This document shows, one piece after another, positions 38,615 through 49,439 of a stretch of 64,000 nt of DNA (its first letter is position 1; each line of letters starts with the position of its first letter). This DNA is from Loxodes magnus. Taxonomy: Eukaryota > Ciliophora > Karyorelictea > Loxodida > Loxodidae. The position numbers and the translations under genes are program-made. The notes beneath the pieces were generated by a model. That model was given only the letters and a program-made list of their open reading frames with translations, had not been told where the DNA came from and searched no databases. The stretch is from positions 62,001 to 126,000 of the forward strand of contig CAMPDV010000079.1 of assembly GCA_946699065.1 (NCBI GenBank), given 5' to 3'.

Positions 38615-39396
38615 TAAGTGAAGATGAAAATAATACAACTCTATTATTTGCTAATTTTTGTAAGCAAAAATAATGCTAAAACTACATTCTTTTAGTCATA
38701 TAAATTTTTGGCCTATTACCTGGTCTAATATATGCCTTATATTAATTAATTAAGTTTATAATTAATAAAAGAAGTTTAATAGCAAATCATAAATCTTCCT
38801 TTTCTATTATTATTTTACTTATTTAAGTTTAACTAATTATTAATTTTAACAAAGTATTTTAATATCTTCTCTATATTATATTAAACGAGCACTATCAAGT
38901 TTATAATCATCAAATAAATGCTATTCGATACTTATTATCAAATAAGCATAAGAAATCCTCAAAATGGAATTGCTATTTAAGCTTTATTCCTAGTTATATT
39001 ATTTCTTAAGAATCTTACTAGTCTTCTCTTTTTATCTAGCCTATTATAATTATTAAGTCGTATAACAATATTATCCAAGTCTGTTTGCTAATAGCCTATG
39101 GATAAAAGAAATAATCATTTAAGGTTCTTTAGAATTTTCCACCTATTGGGTAAATCTTTTGCGAAAATTCCAAAATTCATAGAATTTCTATTCCAGGATT
39201 TAGTTTGAAGGATCAAATTTTTTAGCCTTTTTAGCATTATATTGGTTAATAACCAAACATATAATAAATTAAGCATATTAACTATTTCCACTTATAACTT
39301 AAAAATTCTACTGTAGTATATAAATGTGCTATTACTAAGATATGTTAGACAATTATTTAAATGTTATAAATATAATTGAAAAGATGCTGGGAATGA
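38615..39396 (+). CDS. unrecognised ORF block following a frame change
   Basis: In this frame the text runs SEDENNTTLLFANF, then a hydrophobic stretch LLVIQIFGLLPGLIYALYQL, then a soluble part with NFPPIGQIFCENSKIHRISI. It stays open to UGA 39394-39396, immediately before the structured element. It may be the C-terminal part of the same protein as the preceding blocks after a one-base deletion. Identity unknown. Confidence 0.35.
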
Positions 39397-39399
39397 GAA

Positions 39400-39657
39400 T
39401 GACCTTCGTGACTAAAATTTCTGGTTTTATGGCTAGGAACAAGTTCCTTTCCTATCGTTGAGAAAATCCCTGATCAGAGTCATTTTCTGAAGGGAACGCT
39501 GTCTTTGAGATTATCCGCTCTTGGTAGGGGCTTGAAGCCTGGCTGTTCATAGCGATGGAGCTCCCTTGCAACTGTGCCTGGAGCACAACAGGATATCCCC
39601 GTAATTCCATAAAAAGAGAGCGTCGGGTCGTGCAATCGGAAAGGAATTTCCGGTCCA
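39400..39657 (-). ncRNA. structured RNA or SINE-like element, copy 2
   Basis: The second, more GC-rich copy of the element at 3975-4190, on the opposite strand. It keeps the CACGACCCGA block, the GGGATATCCTGTTGTGC hairpin arm and CCAGGCTTCAAGCCCC. An ATG-initiated 68-codon frame at 39452-39658 exists only in this copy and is broken by indels in the other, so it is not called as protein. It directly abuts the end of the coding-like tract. Confidence 0.5.
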
Positions 39658-39659
39658 AA

Positions 39660-40226
39660 AACTTTTTTATTTGAAATTAATTATTTAAATGTTATAAGTA
39701 TATCTCTTATAATCTTTAATTAAAGCTACTAAATATATAATACTAATAGTCTGCTTTGTTAAAATAAAGAGTTGCTAGTAGTCTTGATAACTGTAATATA
39801 ATAATGTTAGGCTATTAAAATTAAGATATAGTGATTAGTTAATTAAAGCTAGATTGTTAATCTTATATCCTTGCTACTGTAATATCTAATTATTTGTCTA
39901 TTTAGGTTAAAATAAGTTGCTATTCAAATAAGAAGCTTTAGCTTCTTTAAGTATGTTAAGGTTTTTCAATATTTGTAGTTATAGTGAGGGAGGTGTAATT
40001 GGGTTACTACGTTTGAATAGCAATCAGTTGAGTAGACTCAAAATAGGTAGATCTAATAAAAAGCTTAGTCTAAATTAGTAATATGTGAAGCTTAAAATAT
40101 TACTTGAAGTCATTGATTGGAAATTCCTTTAGATCTTGATATGGTGAATAAAGGAACATTAAGGAAAAGTCAGAAAATGAAAAGTTAATTCTATCTTAAT
40201 AAGAAACAGTGCTCTAAAAGACAGAG
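39660..40226. other. AT-rich intergenic DNA, possible 3-prime UTR
   Basis: No supported gene. On the minus strand the frame of the adjacent membrane protein stays open past its UGA, but codon bias is lost, so this is probably untranslated. Confidence 0.4.
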
Positions 40227-41341
40227 TCAGATATCAATTTCTATAGACCAAATTTTAGTAAAAAGTAGAGAATGTTGAATGAAGTAAATAATGGACACTA
40301 AGAATGTTCTTAAAATCAAGATAAAGCGAGGTATTTGGACAATCTCATATTTGTCATTAGTTGTTTGACTGGTTGTATCTATGAATTCATCTAAGAAATA
40401 TTTGAAAGCCTCAAATACTTCCAAACGAGAGATTCTTATTGGTGATGTTAATTTCTCTAAGAATTGCTAAAAATTTAGAACTCTTTGATGAAGGTTACGG
40501 AGAACATTAAATTGCTGTCTGATTTCTACTTAACTTCATTACTAGAATTGCGATATGTTTGTAGTTAGAAATGCTTGATAAACAGATAAAGATGAAATAC
40601 AAAAATAAAGCATTCCCAGTATGAAATTCATATTTAAAATAAAGTTACATCTTCAAAGATAGAAATGAAAGCGACGGTTAACTTTTTATCCAAATCTCGT
40701 TGGATATAAATGGGTAGATTTGATAAGAAACTAAATACAATTTAAAGATTAATCTGATAAAACCATCAGCGGTTTAATAGAATTCCTACTCTTGTAAGAA
40801 TAGTTTGAGCTAAAGGAATTAAAGCAAAGAAAAAAGTATAAAAATATCCCATCAACGCAAGATCTTTAAAATTAAAGAATCTCAATGAGCCTCCTATTGT
40901 TTTTAACATGCTGAATATAACTGCCAAGTAAAACTTACTAGTAAAAAATGTTTAACCTCCCTGCTTTCAATTTTGTATATTGCAAGTTTAGTCTCGGAGC
41001 TACGCTACAATGAGGAGTTTAATCTAACGGTAAAGATACTAAGCAATTTTCTTTAAAAGGGAAAAAAAAAGCAAAAAAATTATCAATCTAAGCTATAAGA
41101 TTTAAGGATTAAGGAACATGTATATCATTTACTTATCTAATAAGTAGAATCTGGAGCTTAAAATGAAAAACATTTGATAGATTTATTTTTAAGCTTTTCG
41201 TAAAAGAAAATAGACAAATTCATATTATTCTTTTTTAGAAGATTTACAATATTGAGGCTAGGAAATAGATTTACCTTCAAGTAGCTGCTTGCTTATATGA
41301 ATCAATTAAGATAGTTTAGTTGCTGGTTCAATTTCTCCCAT
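40227..41341 (-). CDS. multi-pass membrane protein of unknown family (365 aa, one intron)
   Basis: Minus-strand ATG 41341 in context AAAATGG opens a frame of 799 nt. A short intron at 40526-40542 joins a 299-nt second exon ending at TGA 40227-40229, and the sum is exactly 366 codons. The N-terminus is soluble (MGEIEPATKLSQLIHISKQ). Hydrophobic segments follow: IIFLLFFSLL, FYLAVIFSML, MGYFYTFFFALIPLAQ, CFIFVFHLYLFI and, near the end, FILILRTFLVSIIYF. Before the last of these lies a soluble helical region with NVLRNLHQRVLNFQQFLEKL. Several UGA act as Trp (for example NRWW). GC declines from first to third codon position (20, 15, 8 of 50 in the first exon). Arrangement and size recall small peroxisomal or ER membrane proteins, but no family motif is certain. 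Confidence 0.65.
40526..40542 (-). other. 17-nt (or 14-nt) intron in the membrane-protein gene
   Basis: GTAATGAAGTTAAGTAG on the minus strand. Either the first or second AG gives the same frame. It links two frames that each show strong protein character. Confidence 0.5.
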
Positions 41342-41755
41342 TTTATCTTCTTAAAAATTTATGTTAAAGAAAGACAAACTAAGTGTAAGAGCGAGGAACT
41401 ACATATCAATGAGCAGTAAATAGAAATGATCAGAGAAGAAAGCAAGTTCAAATGACCAAAAAACAACTTTAAAGTACTAGCCTCAGAGTTAATAAATTAA
41501 TTAAAGTATTAAATTGATTATTTATTATATTGGAGCATTACTAGTTAAATTAATAAATTATTAAGATTACTAGACTCAGTATCTTTAATTAAAGATAGCC
41601 TAATTCTGTATAATACTTCTTATTTATGTATCTTAATAAACTAACAAGATACATTAAACCTTTAAATATACGATATATTTCATTCTAAGCTTTTATTTAC
41701 AAGATATTTGTTAATAAGTATCATTAAACTAATTTAAAAATAAAATTTAGCTTTA

Positions 41756-42736
41756 ATGCTTTTTTATGGTAGTTAATATTTTAGGTTCATTTTAGCTTAG
41801 AGATATAAGGAAGATTAATTAGGGTAATATGACCTAAATGAAGAAGAGAGAAGTTAAGCAGATAGAATTTTAAAAGATTTGATAGATAATTTTTTCAAGA
41901 GACTAAAGTATGAATGTTGTTGTAATTTTGGGATTTAAATTTATGCTTATTGTATAGTCTAGTGAATGAATCAACGTTCAGTCTGAGATATTGCAAAGTT
42001 GGAAAATGACTGCAATTTTTATATTCCTTAGAATATAAAAAATAAGCACAACTAAAATTTTTTGATTCAAGATAATCAAAAAAATGAAAAATTTAAAGAG
42101 TGTGTACAATTATGCTACTTTGAAAATTTAGATATCAAACTATCACATTAATATTTCAATCTAGATTTTATTTAAGTCATTGAATATTTGTCGTTCTAGA
42201 AGGATTTACATTTTTTCGTTTTTTCAAAAGGACAATTCTTAGATTTATAAGTTCAAAGTAGACATTTTGGCAACCACTTTGAACATGTATATTTCTCATT
42301 TATTTACCGCTTTTTTATTTATAACTTTGATTAATTAAATTTTAGTGACTTCGTTTTTTTCATTTAGAAGCACCGGAATTCTATAATTAATTAATTCTTC
42401 TGTAAAACTTTTGCTATTCTATTTTATCTTAAGAAACACTTGTTAAACCACACTCAATATACAATCTGTAACTACTTGCAAACTTAAATATTTTTTAAAT
42501 ATCAAGCATGTCTTTTCGTTGCAATTGATTCTTTTAATTTATTCAGAAAAAATTGCAGTTTAGAAGCTATTTCGTTCTAGATTGCAAATGATATTCTTGA
42601 ATGTTTTAATAAATAAACTTCAATTTAAGATTTAAAACTCTTACCTTGTAGGTTTAATTTGCTTCTCACTTTGATTATGTTTGTTTAAATCCTTTCTTAT
42701 TACTACTAAAGACTGTATTCTTTTTTAATTTTATGA
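41756..42736 (+). CDS. unrecognised protein of 326 aa
   Basis: A single uninterrupted frame from ATG 41756 to TGA 42734-42736. The N-terminus reads MLFYGSQYFRFILAQRYKED, followed by an acidic helical part and a cysteine-containing segment (KYECCCNFG). Most of the rest is aromatic- and leucine-rich helical sequence, with a Gln/Asn-rich loop around residue 100. Two internal UGA (41963 and 41984) read as Trp in VQWMNQRSVWDIAKL. First-position GC (25 of 63) is far above second (9) and third (16) in the middle of the gene, a good coding signal. No family is recognised. It is divergent from the membrane-protein gene; the two ATGs are 415 bp apart, so they may share a promoter region. Confidence 0.65.
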
Positions 42737-43860
42737 CTAAAACCAACTAGACTAGGATTTCTTGTGACATTAATTTTAGTTTACATAATTCATATTAGCT
42801 AATCTAATATTTATATTATCTCATGCTTATTACAAAGAAACATATTATGTTAAGTTTACTCTTTCTATTAATTCAGAAAATAGTAATAGAAGATAGTAAA
42901 AATATTTGTTATTTCTTAAAAGCTTATAAATTTTCTTAACAACAAACAACTTATTTTGAGAAAGAGAGTATTAATAGTGGTAACAATATAATATAGATTT
43001 GAATAGAATAATAGAAAAGAAATAAGTGTAATATAAAGTAAAATAATTTAGGTATTATTAATTTGAAATGATAATTACAAACATAACATAGATAATAAAT
43101 ATAATATTAGTTTGCTATAAAAGAGACAGTAATCTAAATGTGTTAATTGATTATAACTAATCTAATATCTTTATAAATTAAAGAGAAACTAAATTAATAC
43201 TAATAAAGCTAAAAGGACAAAATATTAAGTATTTAATAGACATAATTAAACATATTAAAGCTTATTTTAATAATAAAATTAAATATTATATTGATAATTG
43301 TAAGACAAAATTAGTGATACATCATTTCTAGTTAGTTTAAATATTTACTTTCTACTACTTCTATTTATTACATTTATATAACCTATTTTGCTTAGAATGA
43401 GTATTAAAAGTAATAAATTATATTAGTTTATTATTATAAGAGAGAACTTTATAAATAAAAAGTTTTAATAAAATAGTAGTAAGAAAGTGGACAATTAAAA
43501 GAGTTTATCTTATAAATTCTGAAAATGCTTTTTTTTAAATAATTTGATGTTCTTTTATATCTATTTAGACTAATTAATAAGAAACTTATTTTATTCCTTT
43601 TTTTAATTAATAAAAGCTTAAAGAAATAATTTTTGATTAAAATGTAAGTGAAGAAATAATTAATAACAGTAGCTTTAAAAGAATTGTAATATTTTATTTA
43701 TCATTAAAAAAAGTATATAAAGAAATAAGGTTTTCTTATTAAGAGTCTTTTATTTAAAACACAAATAAGTTGTAATTAATAAATGCATATTAAAGTTAAA
43801 ATAATAAAGATATAATTCTTCGTTATAAAACTTTTGATATAATAAATAAATAAATAAATT
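42737..43860. other. AT-rich intergenic DNA
   Basis: No ORF or repeat of note in about 1.1 kb of AT-rich sequence. Confidence 0.5.
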
Positions 43861-43861
43861 T

Positions 43862-43903
43862 GATTATAGAGCGCGTAGCACTCTCATTGGTGCGCAGCTC
43901 TTT
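43862..43903 (+). repeat. GC-rich imperfect hairpin, shared with the 6.7-kb region
   Basis: The segment begins TGATTATAGAGCG and contains GAGC and GCAC arms that pair with GTGC and GCTC. Its first 21 nt match the reverse complement of about 6675-6698 with one difference. It may be the terminus of a dispersed repeat. Confidence 0.4.
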
Positions 43904-44059
43904 AAAAAAAATGTTTCATACTGACAAGAGAGTTTGTTACTGATAAAATTATCAGATACTGATAGACCTTATTCAATACTAGTATAATTATTCAGTCTGA
44001 TAAAAATGTTCAATACTGATATAATTTCAGAATACTCGTAATCTTTAATACTTGTTGGA

Positions 44060-44330
44060 GGTCCAAGGACATGGCAGGATTGTGTCTCATTGCATCGCCA
44101 AAGCAGAGGACGACATGTGTCAATTATGGGTACTTAAATCCACCACCTCTGATGAAGCTCGCAATATTATTTCTTTTTAGTTCCAGAATTAAAGCTAAAC
44201 TAAGCCAGTGCCGAAGGTCTAAGAATCTTATGTCTAGAGGTCAAACCAAAGCAGAGGAAGACATAAAATCGATTATGGGTACTTAACTTCCCCAATCTCT
44301 GATGAAGATGACCTTGTTGCTCACATTCGA
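44060..44330 (+). repeat. GC-rich element built of two diverged ~148-bp direct repeats
   Basis: AAGCAGAGGA begins at 44101 and AAGCAGAGGAAGACAT at 44249. Each is followed by ATTATGGGTACTTAA and, after a C-rich stretch, by CTCTGATGAAG. CAGAG near the start pairs with CTCTG near the end of each unit, so each could fold as a hairpin-ended RNA. Single-base indels between units argue against a protein, although a 71-codon frame crosses the first unit. CTGATGA resembles a snoRNA C box or a hammerhead core, but the partner motifs are missing. Confidence 0.5.
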
Positions 44331-44604
44331 ACAACTATTTAATAATATATAATAAATTATCCTTTCATTTAAAAGTAAAAAGATATAAAATAATTAAAAT
44401 TGTAAAAGCTTGTACACTATTAGTTTTATATCCTGTCTTGTTTTAAGACAAAAATAGAATTTTTAAATAAATGTTTAAGAAACAAGATATTTATGAGTAT
44501 GCTTAATAAATAATTTAATTGTTTAATTGTATTGAAATTAAGTAAGTAAAATTTATTAAGTTATTTTAATTAAATAGTTATAAAAGTAAGTTATAAAAAT
44601 TAAA
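44331..44604. other. AT-rich upstream region of the WD40 gene
   Basis: No feature other than the expected AT-rich 5-prime flank. Confidence 0.4.
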
Positions 44605-45676
44605 ATGGAGAAAAAAGAAAAGCAATTTACTAAAAGTATTTTTTTAAGAAAACTCTTAAGAGCTAGAAACCATACTTTAGGGAAAGTATCTCTACTTCAT
44701 TTTAAGTATGAAATTCTGCCTAACTTATGCTACTAAAAGTTAATAAATAAGATCAGTTATGACCAAAGTAAAGGTATTTCTTTAATATTTTTTAGACTAA
44801 ATCCTCATTGGTCACACCTCAGCTGTTTTATCGATATCCATATCAAGTGACCTGAATTGAATTGTATCAGGTTCAGGATGTTCTGAATATTCGATAAAGA
44901 TCTGGAATTTCCAGACAGGTACTCTCCTAAGAACTTTAACAGGACATACTTTACATGTTAAATCGGTAGTAATCTCCCCTGACTCTAACTATATTATATC
45001 AGCATCTTGGGATAAAGCCATAAAGATCTGAAATTCATAGACTGGTTCTCTCATAAGTACATTAACAGGACATACTGATACAGTTTAATCGGTAGTAATC
45101 TCCCCTGACTCTAATTATATCGTATCAGGATCTGATGATAAAACCATAAAGATCTGAAATTTCCACAATGGTGCTCTCCTAAGAACTATAATAGGACATG
45201 CTTCTTATGTTTACTCGGTAGTAATCTCCTATGACTCTAGATATATTATATCGGGATCTGGCGATAGAACTATAAAGATCTGGGATTTCTAGACTGGTCA
45301 GTTTGTGCGAAATCTTACTGGGCATTCAGGCTGAGTTTTATCGGTGATAGTGTCTAAGGATGATAAGTATATAATATCGGGTTCGGTTGACAGTAATATT
45401 AAGATATGGAACTTCTCTTCTGGTTAGTGTATTCGTACTCTTCAAGGTCATGCAGATGGTATATCAAGAATTCAGTTAAGTGTTGATTCAAGTGTTATAT
45501 TTTCTGGTTCAAGAGATAAAACAATCAAGATCTGGAACTTTGATAAGGGTGAGTGTATATAGACTTTGTAAGGACATACAGAATCAATATATTCTATAGC
45601 ATTGAGTGTTGATAGTAGATGGTTGGTATCGGGAGGATATGACATGACGATAAGAAAGTGGAGGGTTTCGAGTTGA
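44605..45676 (+). CDS. WD40-repeat protein, seven blades (349 aa, one 22-nt intron)
   Basis: Exon 1 is 44605-44773 (ATG in AAAATGG), the intron 44774-44795 and exon 2 44796-45676, totalling exactly 350 codons with a UGA stop. After a basic 55-residue N-terminus come seven WD40 units, starting at residue about 60. Each has a GH dipeptide, a core like SVVISPDSNYIVSGS and an end like KTIKIWNF. Seven units make one complete beta-propeller, a protein-interaction scaffold. Four in-frame UGA (codons 78, 135, 177, 236) sit where tryptophan is expected: twice in the terminal WD position (IKI-UGA-N), once in GHSG-UGA-VLSV and once before IVSGS. UGG is used at the equivalent sites of other blades. The partner and pathway are unknown. 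The gene looks intact. Confidence 0.9.
44774..44795 (+). other. 22-nt intron of the WD40 gene
   Basis: Starts GTATTTC and ends ATTTTTTAG, with a T-rich 3-prime part. Its removal joins the ATG-initiated exon to the WD40 frame; retaining it breaks the frame. Confidence 0.8.
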
Positions 45677-46424
45677 GTAACTTATGATTTGACTTAATTT
45701 AATTTTACGATTAAAGATATAAATTATTGGTTATTCATTTAAATGAATGCTTAATGGTAATTATGTTTGTAGTTTTTGAAGTGTTTGCTTTATGCTTTTT
45801 ATTTATTTAAAAGGTTTTATATTCTTATCTTAAAAAAAATTGAGTAAATAATATAGGTTATTGAAAACTAGTGAAAGCATGTGATTTAAAAAATGGTTAT
45901 GTTTAAAAATATTTTAAATATAATTTAAGTAAATGAAGACAAATAATAAATTTAAGTTTTTTTTATTTAATAAAATTTGTTATTGATTTATTTTTAAGTT
46001 TTGTTACATTTTTAGATTTTTTTAAAATTTCAAGTTAAGTAAAAGATTTAAATTCTGAATAAATTTTCATTTTTTTTTGTGAAGTAGTTAAAATATTATT
46101 TATAATGGCAAAGTTAGTTTATAATCTTGATTATTGTTTAAAAAATTTAATTAAGTGCTTCATTTTATTTATTTTTCGCTCTGAGTTATATGCTACAAAA
46201 GATTTTCGGGATGGATAATTTTTTTAAGGGATAAAATTTTAAAAGATTTGAAAAGTTTTTTAAATGACTTTTAAGAAGTAAATTTAAAAAATAAATTACA
46301 ATTTTAGGAAGAAACAAATTAGTAAGAAAAACCACTATAAGAGCTCTAAAGTTACCTTTTATAATAGGTGCGAATTATTAAAAAAATTAATATAAAAAGA
46401 ATTTAAAAATCCATTTATGAAAAT
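45677..46424. other. AT-rich intergenic DNA
   Basis: No supported feature. Confidence 0.5.
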
Positions 46425-46994
46425 ATGAACAATCAAATAGAAAAAATGAGGTATAATGCATCTGTAATAATAAATTTACGGCCAATCTACAAAGAATTCA
46501 AAAAATTAATTAAACAAGGATCTAAATAATATATCTAACCTAAATATATCAAATATACAAATAAAAACTTATTAATCAAGTTTAAAAAATCTGTTTTATT
46601 ATAATAATAAGAAAAACATTAAAAATTTAAAAATATGTGCAAAAGGGCTTTGAAAAGAGCTTACTACGACTAATTTATCTGTTTTTTAGTTTGCGAAAAG
46701 ATGTTAATTTAGAAGAGCAAAACGGATTTTTAAGAAAAATTGCTATATTTATATTTTTTCTCTTTAAAATTTTTCTCTTTTTGTAACATTAAAGAGAAAA
46801 GCTTTAAAGATAAACTTTCTGATTACAAGCAACTTAAATATATCTACTGTGCATGTAGAAAATCGATTTTATTTATTTAGTCTTAAAATTTGAATTCTAA
46901 TGAAGCTATTTTATTAAATTAGAAAACTTAAAAAAATAGATTGATTGTTTATCATATAAAAAACATTTGCTAGTAAACTATATAAATAATTTGA
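46425..46994 (+). CDS. unrecognised basic protein (189 aa)
   Basis: ATG 46425 to TGA 46992-46994 with no internal UGA, about four being expected by chance. The product is Lys/Gln/Tyr-rich. It starts MNNQIEKMRYNASVIINLR, has a central KNMCKRALKRAYYDQFI segment and a Phe-rich stretch, and ends with Gln/Asn-rich sequence. Several cysteines are scattered without a clear zinc motif. No family is recognised. It stands alone between AT-rich spacers. Confidence 0.5.
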
Positions 46995-47789
46995 ATATAT
47001 GCAAAATTATAAAAATCTTCACTTTCTTGTAAAGTATCTTATACTTCCATCTACAATAAGAATAAAATTATATTCTAATATTAAATAGTACGATTATCAA
47101 AATGAAAGTGTAAGTAATTAAAAAATCAATATAGTTTTCATTATTTCAAAAACAATTAAAAGAAAAGCTTTAATCTTTTTTATTAATTAAAATCATTTAA
47201 AAAATGTAAGTTAATAACTGGTAGAATTATATCTATAAAAAACGGGAAATATTTCGTACAATATAAAAATAAACATATATAACATAATAAAAAGCAAAAT
47301 TTTTACTAATTCGATAATGCTAATAGTGCACAATTTCATAAATAACCTTAATAATGAGCCATTTTTGTTATATTCTAAATTATTAGACAACTAAATTGAA
47401 ATTTTTAATTTAAGCATTTCTTTAATAAATGTTTGCTTTAATATACAATATAGTATTTTTAATTTAAGATACTAAATATTCATAAACATAAAAATATTTA
47501 AAATGCTTTATTTAATATAATTTTTAAAAGATTAAGCACTTATTTTAATTTAAAAGATCTTATCAAGAAATTAAATTAAAATGTTTTCATATTTATTTTC
47601 TAATTAAAAATAGTCATTATTTATTTATTTATTCATAAAGTCTGATATCAACTGAAAATTGATAGATATTTAAAGATAAAAACTTAATTCTTAAAAAAAT
47701 TCTTTTACAAGATAAGCAGTGTTAAGATGATATTATAGCCTAAAAAGAAAATGTTTTCCTTCAAATTTATTTATAAAACAAAACTTAAT
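46995..47789. other. AT-rich intergenic DNA
   Basis: No endonuclease domain or other LINE sequence was found here, so the reverse transcriptase that follows appears 5-prime truncated. Confidence 0.45.
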
Positions 47790-49325
47790 TTTATATGAGA
47801 TTAATTGAAGATATGCAAGAATTTGAGGAAATATAAAATAAATAGGTTATAAGATGCAATAGATAGGCAAAAATATTTAGAATCTTTCCTGCAAACTTAT
47901 CTAGAATTCTTTTAGATAGATTAAGATAATCTTGAAGATTAATATGAATTTATCAAAAATAACATCTAATACAATGCTGATTAAACATTAGGATCCTTTA
48001 TTCCAGACTCAAGTTATAACAAATTTCCTCGAGACTTACTAAGAAATATGTAGGCCTAAAAGGGTTAACTCAGTATATAAAGAAGCATACATTATATCTG
48101 GAAGAATAAATTAATAAGTAACTAATCTTCATGAAGCAACGAAACAAATTTGGAAAGACTTCAAGTCTAATTTTTGAAAGTTTAAAAAATAAAGCAAAAA
48201 AGAAATTTTTACTTCTAAATGAAGATGCTAAAGAAAAATTTACATACTAAAAAAATTAAAAACCCTAAAAAATTAATTAAATTAACTTTAATTAAGAAAT
48301 CAAAAATAAATCCATTGATTCATGGGAGAATCGCACTTTTAACAAACATTCTAATCTAACTCAATAATAAATAAATCTTAGTAATTAAAAAATAGATAAA
48401 ATATAAGATAATATTTAAGAAATTAAAGATTATCAATTCTCATATTTATAAGGATTTTATCTTTTTACCATACAAGAAATACAAGAAATTATAAATAAAT
48501 TACGAATGGAAAAGCAGCTGGTCCAGACAGAATAAAAAGTGAACTTCTGAAATATGGTGGATAATATTTGTTAATAATTCATCACTCTTTTCTGAATAAT
48601 ATGTTAAGATTTGGAAGAATCCCTTAGGAATTAAATACATCAGTGATAATTCCAATATTTAAAAAAGGAAATAAAGATGACTGGAAAAACTGACTACCTA
48701 TTTCTCTTATTAATACTATTATAAAACTATATGATAAAAATTTAACAAAAAGACTGTACAATCTGATTTATTAGAGAAATTTGATTCACCCTTCATAAAT
48801 GGGATTTATGAAAAAAAGATAAAAAACTTAATAAATTTGAATAATATATCAAATAATTGATAACTATCGGAAACGTGCTAAAGATAAGACTAAATTAATA
48901 GCCACATTTATAGACGTTGAAAAATGTTTGACTCAATAGAAAGAAGACTTTTATTTGATCAATTTGAGAGAGGTAAACTACCACTTGGACTAATAAAAAT
49001 CTTAGAGTTGTTTTACAAAAACCTAAATTCTTCATTTAAAATAGATGGAAAGGAACCCAGAACGTTATAATACAACAATGAAGTTATGTAAGGAAGTTCG
49101 CATGGACCAGTTTTAGCATAATTGTATTATGGCATAGTAATTAGATATTTGGAAAGTAAAAGTACCTAATTGGGATTCAAATGCCAGGGTTGGAGTATTA
49201 GCTTCGCATGTAGAGGATGTTAATATTTAATTAAGTGCTTTAACTAATAATCAAGATATAGGTACTCTTCAGACTTAAATAAACCTAGAGAAATATAAAT
49301 AATTCCATCAGGTTAGTTCTAAGTC
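47790..49325 (+). pseudogene. LINE (non-LTR) ORF2 fragment: linker and reverse transcriptase, decayed
   Basis: The first 700 bp encode the linker between endonuclease and polymerase (YLESFLQTYLEFF, then EIIN). The reverse transcriptase follows: NGKAAGPDRIKSELLKYGG, SVIIPIFKKGNKDDWKN-UGA-LPISL (motif 1), FIDVEK then FDSIERRLLFDQFE (motif A), and QGSSHGPVLAQLYYGI (motif B). Motif C, normally YADD, reads SHVEDVNIQ, so the first catalytic Asp is gone. At least two one-base losses break the frame, one before NGKAAG and one inside motif A. UGA in motif 1 aligns with the aromatic of N-W/Y-RPISL. No endonuclease lies upstream. Dead copy, truncated at both ends. Confidence 0.85.
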
Positions 49326-49439
49326 TTATTGTTAGCTTGATTTCTGTATTCTTCTAGAAATTAATTTTATCCAAATATTCATTAGTAATTTCGAGTGTCA
49401 ATTGACAAATCAGTACCCATCTCAATCAGCTTTTTGAGA

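Noticed and set aside
39452..39658. 68-aa minus-strand ORF
   Set aside because: The homologous element at 3975-4190 has indels that destroy this frame, so conservation is at RNA or repeat level.
40140..40760. Open plus-strand frame opposite the membrane-protein gene
   Set aside because: It looks protein-like when UGA is Trp, but the minus strand has a start codon, a frame-restoring intron, an exact codon count and better codon-position GC.
44140..44160. Hammerhead ribozyme core suggested by CTGATGA
   Set aside because: The required GAAA segment and helix II are absent after both occurrences.
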